Shown: positions 14,899 to 23,694 of the stretch, in pieces
Layout: each line of letters begins with the position of its first letter
Numbering within the stretch: position 1 is the first letter of the stretch
Assembly (NCBI GenBank): GCA_019359675.1
Contig: JAHHGX010000028.1
Coordinates: 1 to 50,787 of the forward strand
Origin: Calothrix sp. FI2-JRJ7
GTDB lineage: Bacteria; Cyanobacteriota; Cyanobacteriia; Cyanobacteriales; Nostocaceae
Reading direction: 5' to 3'
Length of the DNA stretch: 50,787 nt
Translations under genes and position numbers: made by a program
Notes under the pieces: generated by a model
Database searches by the model: none
The model's input: the letters and a program-made list of their open reading frames with translations, nothing else
What the model was told of the DNA's origin: nothing

Positions 14899-15738
14899 TT
14901 AGTAAACAGTAATAAAAAAGAGCGAACCACCTATATTCTGAATAATTCCAGCTTCAACTTGGTCGGGCTTATAATCTGTGGGGTCAAGTAAAGTACTTAA
15001 CTCTATCTGGTCGCTTGCTTGCAGACGGTAAAGTGCTTTGTCCAATTCATCGCGCGTTAGTGGTGGCTGTAACTTTTTCCGTAAGTGGAAGATTGGTAAA
15101 TAATTGTCACTACCAAGCTCCCTGTCTAAATTCCGGATAATTTATAAAATTTCTTCATCGTTAATATTTGTATCTTTTTGAACTAATGGCTCTACGTTAT
15201 CTATCGGTGTAGATAGCTGTTGTGAATGACCGCATAGAGTTTTCCGCATGAAGCGCAGGTAATTACCAAGCAAGTCTAAGCTGATATTCCCGGCGCCTTC
15301 AGCAACATAATCATCTCGCAAATACTCAATACCGCGTTCAGTAAGCCAAACTTCAGCCTTTGTCTTTTTGATTTTCTCTTCAGCTTCAATCAAACCCTTA
15401 TCAATCAAAACTTTTATTATCTCATCCCGTTTACTAGCTTCTAGCGAAGTAATTTTATTAATAATTTTTTCAGAAGCCTTACTAATCTTTTCCAATACCT
15501 GACGTTCTTCTTGTGTTATCGACACTTCTTTAGGGTCAAGCTTTAGCAAATCTTGACCTTGAGATAAAATCTTGACCGTAGCAATTTCACGGGTATAGTC
15601 TATAAGTTTTTGCTTACCCAAAGAAAGACAAATCTTATCTTTAGTCTTCAAAGACTTAAATTCAATGGCATCCTAGCTAGAACTATAATCGTTATATCGC
15701 AGTAACTGAAGAAGAAAAGTTAATTCATTAATATCCAT
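14899..15738 (-). pseudogene. Winged-helix-like hypothetical protein with two in-frame stop codons
   Basis: From ATG 15738 one frame runs 840 bases to TAA 14899-14901 with only two interruptions: TAG at 15673-15675 and TAA at 15142-15144. Before the first stop it reads MDINELTFLLQLLRYNDYSS. The middle gives DAIEFKSLKTKDKICLSLGK, ATVKILSQGQDLL, a helical region, VLIDKGLIEAEEKI with KAEVWLTERGIEYLRDDY (winged-helix-like), and ISLDLLGNYLRFMRK. After the second stop come YLPIFHLRKKLQPPLTRDEL and a C-terminus GGSLFFITVY. The frame is kept over ~279 codons, so these are recent point mutations or read-through codons. The family is unrecognised. It lies upstream of the exonuclease fusion on the same strand. 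Confidence 0.65.
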
Positions 15739-16156
15739 CGATAATCTTAATTTTGGCTGAACTCAACAATATTTAGCTTCGGCAGTAAAAATTTACACAT
15801 ATTTTTTATTCCATCGGGAATTAGTGCCTATGGACTATTAACTCCCTGGCAAACTAGAAAATTCTTAGATTTATACAGTCACGCTTAACTTCACTTGCAC
15901 TAATTTAAGGAGGTATAATTACTGTTGCTTGTTCCCAAAGCTTTTCATTTTAGCGCTTACGCAATTAGCATGTAAAAAACGTAGGGTGCGTAACACTACC
16001 AAAAAATTTCAACGTAGTTACAAGACCTGTAGCGTTACGCACCGACTCTCCCGAATGAGAATATCGTTATTTATTTCAATGTCAAATCATATACAACAGC
16101 TATAGAGTCACGCTGAAAATGGAATCATAAGTCCAAGAGTTAATCTAGTTCGATTT
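15652..16156. other. Gene-poor stretch with a dispersed repeat
   Basis: Apart from the 5' end of the interrupted gene (to 15738) and the hairpin repeat at 15956-16044, I see no gene. An AAGGAGGT at about 15907 is not followed by a convincing ORF. Confidence 0.5.
15956..16044. repeat. Dispersed hairpin repeat, GTAGGGTGCG class, copy 2
   Basis: CTTACGCAATTAGCA and an A-run lead into GTAGGGTGCGTAAC...GTAGCGTTACGCACC. The flank CTTACGC(a/g)ATT(a/g)GC is shared with copy 3 but not copy 1, so the complete element is ~85-90 bp. Confidence 0.75.
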
Positions 16157-16420
16157 ATGAGATACTTTGGGTTATGTTCTTGTTTCGCATTTCTGGTATC
16201 GTTACCTGCACGCGCGCAAATTATCCTAGATAGCACCCTTGGCACCCAAGCTACACCAAATTTACTTATTAATGGAGTAATGAGCGAACATTTGGATGGT
16301 GGTGTCGTTAACGCACCAATGGGACGTGTAGAAATTGGCGCCGTAAGTAACACACCTACACAAGTTCGTCTAAGCTCCACAACTCAAGGTTGGACTTTAG
16401 GTTATGAACCACCTTACGCT
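16157..16420 (+). pseudogene. Filamentous-haemagglutinin-type (TpsA) exported adhesin, internally deleted relic
   Basis: The signal peptide RYFGLCSCFAFLVSLPARAQ is followed by IILDSTLGTQATPNLLINGV, the start of cyanobacterial two-partner-secretion (TPS) proteins. It then jumps to DGGVVNAPMGRVEIGAVSNT and STTQGWTLGYE, which normally lie several hundred residues later. Most of the TPS domain and the entire beta-helix are gone. The remaining frame runs into the convergent GT8 gene. Non-functional. Confidence 0.7.
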
Positions 16421-17364
16421 CGTTGCCAACTGAATAATATTCCATTCTTTTTCATTATCTCTTTCATTTTCAGCCAACTTTTTCTAATAAAAGTAATTCG
16501 CCATCCTGCCCATGCAGTTAAATCGATGTATTGGAAAAATAACATTCTATTTGGGTGTTTACAACCTAGTTTCCAAGGTTTCGCAGATGATGAAAAATGA
16601 ACAATATAAGAATCGTTAATTACGTTATTATACATTTCTTCGGTCAAAGAAGTTTCTTTCCATGATGAATAAGTATGTATAACAGCTTGGCTATTCCATC
16701 TTAGGTCAAGCTCGCTCCATTTTCCTGCAATTACTGCATTCATCGCATCTTGCTCATGCCAGCGAATATATAGTTGATTATTACTTATATAGTTAACTAT
16801 TTTTTGTGAAAGATTATCACGGCGCCATTTATCAACGTTAAGAACTAAAACTCCTGCATTGAAATATTTACAATCTGGAGCTATTCCAAGTTGCTGATAG
16901 TTTTGTAAACCCTTGGGGGAAGACACATAAGTTGTGTCTATATCCATATCTCGCACTGCTAATACATAATTATCTGCAATTTCTGTATCCCATAATTTCT
17001 CTATGTTGGTTTTTACTATTACATCACTATCTAAATAAATTGCTTTCTGATACTTTGCAGGTAGTAACTCAGGAATTAAAATTCTATAATACGAAGCAAT
17101 TGTGATATGCCTGGAAATTATGACATTAGTGAGTTTTGCTTCATCTGGCACAAGCCACTCAATAGTCACGTTAGGTTTATTTAAAGATTTAAGAATTTTC
17201 TTTTTATTTGCTTGTGCAATTTTATTTGCAATTATACATATGACTACCTGACGTTGACTACTGACATGAGCAATTACAGATGACATAGTTGTGGCTAATG
17301 GCATTGAATAATTATCGTCTGCACAGCCAACAATTACAATCGGACTTTTTTCCGTAACGAGCAT
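16414..17364 (-). CDS. Glycosyltransferase family 8 (LgtC-like)
   Basis: The protein has 316 residues with a GT-A fold: the nucleotide-sugar start IVIVGCADDNYSMPLATTM, the metal-binding DxD in AIYLDSDVIV (~residue 110), KYFNAGVLVLNVDKW, WHEQDAMNAV and a C-terminal HFSSSAKPW. Family 8 enzymes are retaining galactosyl- or glucosyltransferases working on lipopolysaccharide or exopolysaccharide. The sugar cannot be read. It belongs with the three following transferase-type genes. Its last bases overlap the frame of the dead TpsA gene. Confidence 0.85.
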   Translation of the reverse strand: MLVTEKSPIVIVGCADDNYSMPLATTMSSVIAHVSSQRQVVICIIANKIAQANKKKILKSLNKPNVTIEWLVPDEAKLTNVIISRHITIASYYRILIPELLPAKYQKAIYLDSDVIVKTNIEKLWDTEIADNYVLAVRDMDIDTTYVSSPKGLQNYQQLGIAPDCKYFNAGVLVLNVDKWRRDNLSQKIVNYISNNQLYIRWHEQDAMNAVIAGKWSELDLRWNSQAVIHTYSSWKETSLTEEMYNNVINDSYIVHFSSSAKPWKLGCKHPNRMLFFQYIDLTAWAGWRITFIRKSWLKMKEIMKKNGILFSWQRA

Positions 17365-17436
17365 TATAAACCTAACTCCTATATCAAATGTGATTGACGC
17401 AGAAAAAACAGTATTGCAATAGTAGAGATAAAAACG

Positions 17437-18444
17437 TTATGAAACTAGCATTCTGACTTTTTTTGTAGCTTTTTTATATAATCTAGAAAATTTCTCGCTT
17501 AAGCTGGGAGAATAAAAGTTTTGCGGTTTACTTTCAGGGTGTTTCAAAAAGCGGTAATGCAAAAACTCTTCTTTGTAGCGTATATCTACATTTTCACCAG
17601 AACACAAACGAGTAAAATCGATTGTTGGGTAGTTCATATAGTGAAGTCGGTGGATTGGCTTTAAACCTTGCTCGTTATAAAGCACATTGTTTATATTCAC
17701 AAATGGGTCTGCAATGGCGCAATTCCCGGTTCTATCCTCTCCATTTTCACTGAGAGTATAGTTAAAAAGTGGTAAGTTTGATTTAAAAGTTAAATAATTA
17801 AATAAATGAGCGTCATCCCACCAAGCAGTTAGCCACTCTACTTCTCTCTGTTCAATTAAAAGCTTTTTGTATTTCGTCAAATCTTCTGCTGTGAATAAAC
17901 CTCGCTTTGAACCAAAAAAATCAGAGCAGTGAAGTCGAGGACGTATCTGTTGTTCTGTAAATAAATTAGCTTGCTCAAGTAATGGAACATTCAATGGTAC
18001 TTTAATACGGTTTTTACTATGTATCCAGTCATCAAATACAAAGCTGTATGTATTCAATTTTTCAAAAATACCATCAAAAGACTTCATTACCAAACTATCT
18101 GCATCACAAAATACAAATGCATCAAAGTCTCCATCAAAAGCACACAATTTCCTTTGCAGATGACCAGAAGACCACCAATTTCGTGATAGTTTAGAAGCTT
18201 TGGCGCCAGGATGAACAGCCCATACCTCATTTGCGAATTCTTCCCAACGCTGAATAGATTCGCTATTATCAAAAATGGTGACATTAGCTCTAGAATTAAC
18301 TTCCTTTTGTACTAAATCTAGTTGTTCATTATAGGGGATAATACAAACAGGAATATCGCCAATATTAACTTCTATGCTATTTAATAATGCAACTAACTGG
18401 TCGTAAACAGTGTCATTTGCTAGTGTGTAAATTCCAATCTTCAT
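17437..18444 (-). CDS. Glycosyltransferase-like protein (resembles Npun_R2821/Npun_R2823 family)
   Basis: The protein has 335 residues. It starts with MKIGIYTLANDTVYDQLVAL and contains NWWSSGHLQRKLCAFDGDFD plus AFVFCDADSLVMKSFD, a DxD-like metal site. Further on are LHCSDFFGSKRGLFT, WWDDAHLFNYLTF and HRLHYMNYP. This resembles a family annotated mainly in Nostocales, without a known acceptor. It is 72 bp upstream of the GT8 gene on the same strand and probably in the same operon for surface glycan assembly. Confidence 0.65.
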   Translation of the reverse strand: MKIGIYTLANDTVYDQLVALLNSIEVNIGDIPVCIIPYNEQLDLVQKEVNSRANVTIFDNSESIQRWEEFANEVWAVHPGAKASKLSRNWWSSGHLQRKLCAFDGDFDAFVFCDADSLVMKSFDGIFEKLNTYSFVFDDWIHSKNRIKVPLNVPLLEQANLFTEQQIRPRLHCSDFFGSKRGLFTAEDLTKYKKLLIEQREVEWLTAWWDDAHLFNYLTFKSNLPLFNYTLSENGEDRTGNCAIADPFVNINNVLYNEQGLKPIHRLHYMNYPTIDFTRLCSGENVDIRYKEEFLHYRFLKHPESKPQNFYSPSLSEKFSRLYKKATKKVRMLVS

Positions 18445-18586
18445 ATATTAAAACCTCTTGATAATTAATGCTATTTAGTACACTTATTATCGGCAAAATG
18501 TTATTAATTGCTTAATCATTTTTAATCGTTTTTGATACTTATAGACATCAGAAATTATACTGAATAAAGCGTAAAATATAAACTAT

Positions 18587-19543
18587 TTAACTCAATGTTG
18601 AGTTAACTTTTCGGACTGCATCAAACGCCATTGGACGAATTGCAACGGGTAGCAGCGACAATCCTAAACCTGTTAATGCTTTGGAGAGCGAATGTGCTTT
18701 ACCTGCCAGTACTAATTGTCTTCCTTGCTGCGTCTCACCTTTCTCTATTAATCTTAGTCCTAATAATAACTGTGTTTCGGTCAGGCGCCCTTGACGGATT
18801 TTTTCTAATTTATCTGACTCAAATTTGTAGTTTTCTAAGTACTGTATTTTATCTGATAGGTAGCGAATCGCACGGTCTTTACTTTGCTGTTCAGCGTGGC
18901 AGCGATATTCCATTAATAATTCTGGTAAATAATACCCTTGTTTTCCTGATGACGCTAACCTTACAAACAAATCATTGTCTTCGCAGTTCTGCCAGTTGGG
19001 TTGCATGAAACCTACTTCTGTTAAGACTTTGCGTCTAAATAATGTGGCGCCGATTTGAAAGCTTTGACGAACGAATACCACTTCAAGCAGGTTTTCTACT
19101 ATTCCTTCTGGTAAGGTGTCTCTTCCCCAAATGCGAGAGTTATATTTGGTTTGCGCTTCGTCGCGTTGGTTGTTGATGTCTATTATCCAGTGGTCGGTAC
19201 CAACGAAATCTACTGATGGGTGGTTGTTTAAGATTGTCGCTGTATGTTCTAAAAATTTGGGTGTGAGTCTATCGTCGTCATCGAATTTTATGAAGTACTC
19301 GCCAGTTGCTGCTTCAAAACCCGCACGCATGTTGTTACTTTTTCCAACGTTTTGCTGGTGGCGGATGTATTTGATGCGGTTGTCAGTGTATTGTGACATC
19401 AGGTTGGGGGTGTCATCGCTAGAACCGTCGTCACAGATAATTAGTTCAAAGTTTTGGTAGGTTTGTTGAAGTACGCTTTCAATGGCGAAAGGTAGTAGCT
19501 TGGCACGGTTGTAGGTAGGAATCGTAATGGTTATTTTAGACAT
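18587..19543 (-). CDS. Glycosyltransferase family 2
   Basis: The protein has 318 residues with a classic GT2 domain: ITITIPTYNRAKLLPFAIES, ELIICDDGSSDDTPNLM, YFIKFDDDDRLTPKFL (metal-binding DDD), and a catalytic-base region NCEDNDLFVRLASSG. The C-terminal ~100 residues are helical. It is likely to add a sugar to a lipid-linked glycan intermediate. It lies 142 bp upstream of the Npun-type gene, same strand. Confidence 0.85.
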   Translation of the reverse strand: MSKITITIPTYNRAKLLPFAIESVLQQTYQNFELIICDDGSSDDTPNLMSQYTDNRIKYIRHQQNVGKSNNMRAGFEAATGEYFIKFDDDDRLTPKFLEHTATILNNHPSVDFVGTDHWIIDINNQRDEAQTKYNSRIWGRDTLPEGIVENLLEVVFVRQSFQIGATLFRRKVLTEVGFMQPNWQNCEDNDLFVRLASSGKQGYYLPELLMEYRCHAEQQSKDRAIRYLSDKIQYLENYKFESDKLEKIRQGRLTETQLLLGLRLIEKGETQQGRQLVLAGKAHSLSKALTGLGLSLLPVAIRPMAFDAVRKVNSTLS

Positions 19544-19785
19544 TTGTTTAGATTTTAATATATTTATATATTTCCCTAAATTTTTATTAACATAACATCG
19601 GCGCCTCTATATTCTTCAAAGGCTATATTTAATATCAGTGAGGTGGCTGTTTAATTTTTATACATTAAAATAGTTGCTTGATTTATATATCTAATATCAG
19701 GGATATTGGCGATGACGTTATCTTATAAGGTAGTTAATCCTATATTTATATAGTTTACATCTTTTTATCAGTAGAATTACTTAAA

Positions 19786-21009
19786 ATGCACATACTAATG
19801 TTATCTTCAACTTTTCCTTTTCCTGCGACTCGTGGGGGTACACAGGTACGAACCTTTAATTTATTAGATTATCTCAGTCGGCGCCATACCGTAACGATGG
19901 TGACGCAACGCGAAGCTGATGTTAGTGATATGGATATTTTTAATTTGAGAGAGCGTGTTGATAATTTAGTTGTTTTTGACCGTCCGCACACTGGTAATGG
20001 TGGTGCAGTTGGAAAAGTTAAGAGGTTTGGCACTTTTATTGTGCGCTCAACTCCACCTAGTGTACTAAATAGATATTCACCTCAGATGCAAAGCTGGATT
20101 GATGATTTTGTTGAAGCGGGTAAATGTGACGTTATTACCTGTGAACACAGCGTTAATGAGATTTATATCAGACCGCATTTTCAAGAAAAAGTCAAAACTG
20201 TAGTTAATGTCCACAGTTCCGTATATGGTAGCTGTTTGAATCAACTTGAAACCGGAATCTCTGAAAATAAACTTCGCGATAGATTAAATTTACCGTTACT
20301 ACGCCGTTACGAACAAAAGTACTGCCAAAAGTTTTCAGATATTGTTGTGACAACCGAAGAAGATAAAATTCAACTTCTCAAATTTAAACCAAACGCTAAA
20401 ATTCCTGTAATTCCCAATGGCGTTGATTTGGTATCGTTCCCTTATCGTACTTCTGACCCTGGTGGGCGCCGTATAGTATTTGTTGGGGCAATGGATAATT
20501 TAGCCAATATTGACGCAGTATGCTTTTTTTGTAACGAAGTTTTACCAGAAATTCAAAAACTTTACCCAGGTACAACTTTTGATATTGTCGGTTCTCGACC
20601 GACAAAGGAAGTGCTAGAGCTTAAAAATAAACCAGGTGTGAATGTTACGGGTCGAGTTCCTTCGATGGCAGAGTATTTACATCAAGCTACTGTTTGTGTA
20701 GTGACAATGCGAACCGGGTTTGGAATTAAAAACAAAACTTTAGAAGCTATGGCAGCTGGTACACCAGTTGTAGGTACTAATCGCGGTTTGGAAGGGTTAG
20801 CTTGTGACTCACCAAATGTACCACTGCGAGCAATACGCGCGAATCAACCAGATGAATATATAAAAGCAATTAGTCAAATTTTTGATAATCCGCAATTGCG
20901 CGCGGAATTATCGCATAATGCACGAGAATATGTTGAGAAAGAATTTACCTGGGAAAGTGCAGGTAAGCAGTACGAAGAAATCGTAGGGGCGGGTTACACA
21001 ACAATCTAG
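19786..21009 (+). CDS. Glycosyltransferase family 4 (GT-B)
   Basis: The protein has 407 residues. The N-terminal acceptor domain starts MHILMLSSTFPFPATRGGTQ. The C-terminal donor domain shows IPVIPNGVDLVSFPY, RRIVFVGAMDNLANIDAVCF, FDIVGSRP, the E-x7-E-like region GFGIKNKTLEAMAAGTPVVG and the end FTWESAGKQYEEIV. It is divergent from the GT2 gene; the 240-bp gap between them probably holds both promoters. Likely role: retaining transferase in exopolysaccharide or lipopolysaccharide synthesis. Confidence 0.9.
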   Translation: MHILMLSSTFPFPATRGGTQVRTFNLLDYLSRRHTVTMVTQREADVSDMDIFNLRERVDNLVVFDRPHTGNGGAVGKVKRFGTFIVRSTPPSVLNRYSPQMQSWIDDFVEAGKCDVITCEHSVNEIYIRPHFQEKVKTVVNVHSSVYGSCLNQLETGISENKLRDRLNLPLLRRYEQKYCQKFSDIVVTTEEDKIQLLKFKPNAKIPVIPNGVDLVSFPYRTSDPGGRRIVFVGAMDNLANIDAVCFFCNEVLPEIQKLYPGTTFDIVGSRPTKEVLELKNKPGVNVTGRVPSMAEYLHQATVCVVTMRTGFGIKNKTLEAMAAGTPVVGTNRGLEGLACDSPNVPLRAIRANQPDEYIKAISQIFDNPQLRAELSHNAREYVEKEFTWESAGKQYEEIVGAGYTTI

Positions 21010-21116
21010 ACACATCATAACAACCTATCTAAACCCGCCCCATATTTCGGACGGGCAAGAGACAGTCCATCCCACAAGATATAACATTTAATGCAAAGGA
21101 GAAACGGGGAAGTGCA

Positions 21117-21165
21117 ATATATTCAATTTTAAAATATTCAATTTTAAATTAAAATATTCAATTTT
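21117..21165. repeat. Short tandem repeats (TATTCAATTTTAAA type, three copies)
   Basis: Three AT-rich copies of TATTCAATTTTA followed by variable A/T bases lie just after the 3' end of the small exported-protein gene. A single-ended dispersed repeat (CGGGCAAGAGACAGTCCATC, then CCACAAG) is at 21051-21079. Confidence 0.6.
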
Positions 21166-21171
21166 AGATTA

Positions 21172-21459
21172 TTACTGCTGCAACGCAGGGAATATTCTAC
21201 TTGGTATAGGAATACGAGAATTTACGTTAGGTTTAGGAATGGTTTGAGCAGATGTTTGACTAACTGCATCTGAAGGTGTAAGTGATTTGTCAGTTGAGTT
21301 ATTTATATTTTGATTTGATGCTGGTTGTGGCGCCAGTAGTGCTTTGTCGCTGCTATTGTCTATATTATCGGTTACTGTCTGTGCGTGACAGGGGTTTACA
21401 GCCATAGTGGTACTAGCCGCTATACCTAAAACTAGCAGGTAACGAGTTTGTCGATGCAT
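21172..21459 (-). CDS. Small exported protein, 95 aa
   Basis: The signal peptide (RQTRYLLVLGIAASTTMAV, then NPCHAQ) has a type I-like cleavage site after CHA. The mature part is Ser/Asn/Gln/Pro-rich and disordered. It contains an internal similarity, NIDNSSDKALLAPQPAS versus NINNSTDKSLTPSDAVS. No family recognised. Confidence 0.6.
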   Translation of the reverse strand: MHRQTRYLLVLGIAASTTMAVNPCHAQTVTDNIDNSSDKALLAPQPASNQNINNSTDKSLTPSDAVSQTSAQTIPKPNVNSRIPIPSRIFPALQQ

Positions 21460-21642
21460 AGATTTTAAGAAAAGTTTATTATTAACTAATCTGAATTTAA
21501 TCTTGCTGAGATTATTTTAAAAGCGAAGTACCACTGAATTTTTTATTTATTTTTTGCAGGTGAAGATGTGCTAATTATTGAGTTTTTTAGCTAATTTATT
21601 GCTGTTTATATAAAAGATTTATAAAGTATAGACCTTAGTATA

Positions 21643-21700
21643 GGACGGGCAAGGATGCCCATCCCACAAGATAAACCTACAAGATAAAAGGATGCCCATC
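21643..21700. repeat. Dispersed GGGCAAGGATGCCCATCCCA repeat, partly doubled
   Basis: GGACGGGCAAGGATGCCC with ATCCCACAAGAT is followed after 20 bases by a second AAGGATGCCCATCCCAC. It matches the right end of the element at 9343-9531 and sits in the 3' spacer of the porin gene. Confidence 0.6.
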
Positions 21701-21705
21701 CCACT

Positions 21706-23382
21706 TTAAAACATGAAGCTGCTTCGCAATACTCCCATTGTTACTGAGTCGCTATCGGCTGTGTGTCCTGGTTCAATAATGTGAATTAAGCCTGGTGTAA
21801 TACTGATGTTGTCTGTAACTTGGAAGCGATAGAAGGCTTCAATTTGAGTTGTTGTTCCTGGTTGACTACCTGAGCGACCTGTACCACCGTTAATAATATC
21901 TGGTACGTTATTTCCTACTGGTAAGTCACTGCTAGTTATTTTTGGTGGTTGTCCTACGTAAATTCCCCCAAGGTTGCCTTTGCGGAATAAGTCGGGGAAG
22001 TTCATATATACCATCCAGTTGGTTGTTTCTACGTTTCCTGACCGACCGGGAATATTGGAGTTTGTATAACCACCCCAGGCGCCTAAAGTAAATTTAGGTG
22101 ATATTTGCCAGTTAACAGTGGCGCCAACTGCGTTTGTTTTAATAGGTTCGCGTTTTTGAGTATTTGGGTTAACTGCTGTTAAACAATCATCACCAACAAA
22201 CGTTTGTAAACAACCACTCGAGGAATAATTATTTGCGTAATACACACTCACATCTAAACTATCGACAGGTGTTACTAATAGCTGCGCTGCTGCTGTTGTA
22301 TTACCATCGAATAAACCATTACGCTTGGTTGGGTTTCCAGCAGTGGTACTCATATAAATACCCTGCAAACTCGCGCGCTTGGCAAATTGCCAGTCAAATG
22401 CGATTCCACCTTGATACGCAAATCCCATATTTAATATCGGGTTGCGTTGAGCGAAATACGAAAGCGGACCTGTGGCGCCACTTTCTGCACGGTTTGGTCC
22501 GCGAAATGCACTTGCTATGTTAACGTTACTTGTACCAACCATAATGGCGAAGTTATCGCTCAAAAGTCGGTGATAACGCAAGTCGCTAAGTACTAAACTG
22601 TTGTTTGTTGAAAATTCATAGCCTAATATTACATCGTTACTCAACGCTGGACTTGTACCACCAGCAGCAGCTAAAAGACCTGTAACTAAATAGCTTTTGG
22701 GGTCAAACTGAGTTGTTAAATAAAGTTGATTGAAATTTATTATATTTGTGTTTGTACCTTGGTCTTGTGTATCTCGTCTGCCATCGCGTGGTGCAATGTC
22801 ACCACGGTTACGAGTACGACCTTGAATACCAATAACGCTGAGACCCGATAATTTTGTTGTCGTCGAAAATCTCGAAGCCTCAATTTCACCAGTACGCGCT
22901 TCCAAATTATCAACTCGACCACCTAAAGTAGCTAATTCAGCAGCAAATTCTTCTTGTAATTTACTTAAACGCGCTAAATTTTCTTTTTTAAAAGATTCAT
23001 CAACAGCAACATTAATCACTTGATTAACACGGTCTAGACAAGCATTCAACCCAGCAGCAAACTCATACCGAGTCAGGACACGATTTCCTTTGAAAGTTCC
23101 ATCAGGGTACCCTGCTATACAACCATAGCGTTCAACCAGCGATTGTAAGGCTTGGAATGCCCAGTCAGTAGGTTGTACATCTTTAAGCTGTGACACAGAT
23201 GTTACCTGTGACATTCCGTCTTCATTGCCGTTCATTGAGAAAGGAACGGATGCGACAAAAAGGGAAGAAACAGTACCACTTCCTGTCCGAGACAACTCGC
23301 CTGATAATGCTTTGTTAGATAGTCCAAAAACTCCCCCAACCAGCATCCCGGTAACGATACAAACTTTATCCTTTAAGCGCAT
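21706..23382 (-). CDS. Iron-uptake porin (SLH domain plus OprB-like beta-barrel)
   Basis: The protein is about 558 residues from ATG 23382 (MRLKDKVCIVTG). A TTG at 23415 extends the frame through a GTGAGT microsatellite and is a less likely start. A hydrophobic signal follows the start. The SLH domain (~residues 65-135) reads VSQLKDVQPTDWAFQALQSL and CIAGYPDGTFKGNRVLTRYE. A coiled-coil segment (FAAELATLGGRVDNLEARTG) links to the carbohydrate-porin-like (OprB) barrel, which ends in aromatic F (SSFMF). Family members are major cyanobacterial outer-membrane porins linked to inorganic iron uptake, anchored to peptidoglycan by the SLH. Confidence 0.9.
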   Translation of the reverse strand: MRLKDKVCIVTGMLVGGVFGLSNKALSGELSRTGSGTVSSLFVASVPFSMNGNEDGMSQVTSVSQLKDVQPTDWAFQALQSLVERYGCIAGYPDGTFKGNRVLTRYEFAAGLNACLDRVNQVINVAVDESFKKENLARLSKLQEEFAAELATLGGRVDNLEARTGEIEASRFSTTTKLSGLSVIGIQGRTRNRGDIAPRDGRRDTQDQGTNTNIINFNQLYLTTQFDPKSYLVTGLLAAAGGTSPALSNDVILGYEFSTNNSLVLSDLRYHRLLSDNFAIMVGTSNVNIASAFRGPNRAESGATGPLSYFAQRNPILNMGFAYQGGIAFDWQFAKRASLQGIYMSTTAGNPTKRNGLFDGNTTAAAQLLVTPVDSLDVSVYYANNYSSSGCLQTFVGDDCLTAVNPNTQKREPIKTNAVGATVNWQISPKFTLGAWGGYTNSNIPGRSGNVETTNWMVYMNFPDLFRKGNLGGIYVGQPPKITSSDLPVGNNVPDIINGGTGRSGSQPGTTTQIEAFYRFQVTDNISITPGLIHIIEPGHTADSDSVTMGVLRSSFMF

Positions 23383-23694
23383 CCGTTTTATACTCGCACT
23401 CACACTCACACTCAACGGACGAGTTTATTCAATAAGTTTTAAATATGACATGCGAGAATTTACGGAAGTTTAACCTACAGTTTCAAAAGCTATCAGACTT
23501 TAGTTATTAATACCGATATTTTTTGGTAAAACTATAATATTTATTATCTTAAAACAAAAAAAGTCAGTAATTACACTAAATATATAGTACTTGTGTTTTT
23601 TGGTTCTTCTCAATGACTGCTTTAAGAGTAATTAGCGATTTCTTGTTAAAGCGAGTATAAAAGAAAAGTGCAGTACGTAAGACCGATAGTTAAT

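Noticed and set aside
8270-15738. Intact prophage or conjugative plasmid
   Set aside because: No capsid, tail, integrase, relaxase or replication initiator seen; only partition-like genes, antidotes and ATPase relics.
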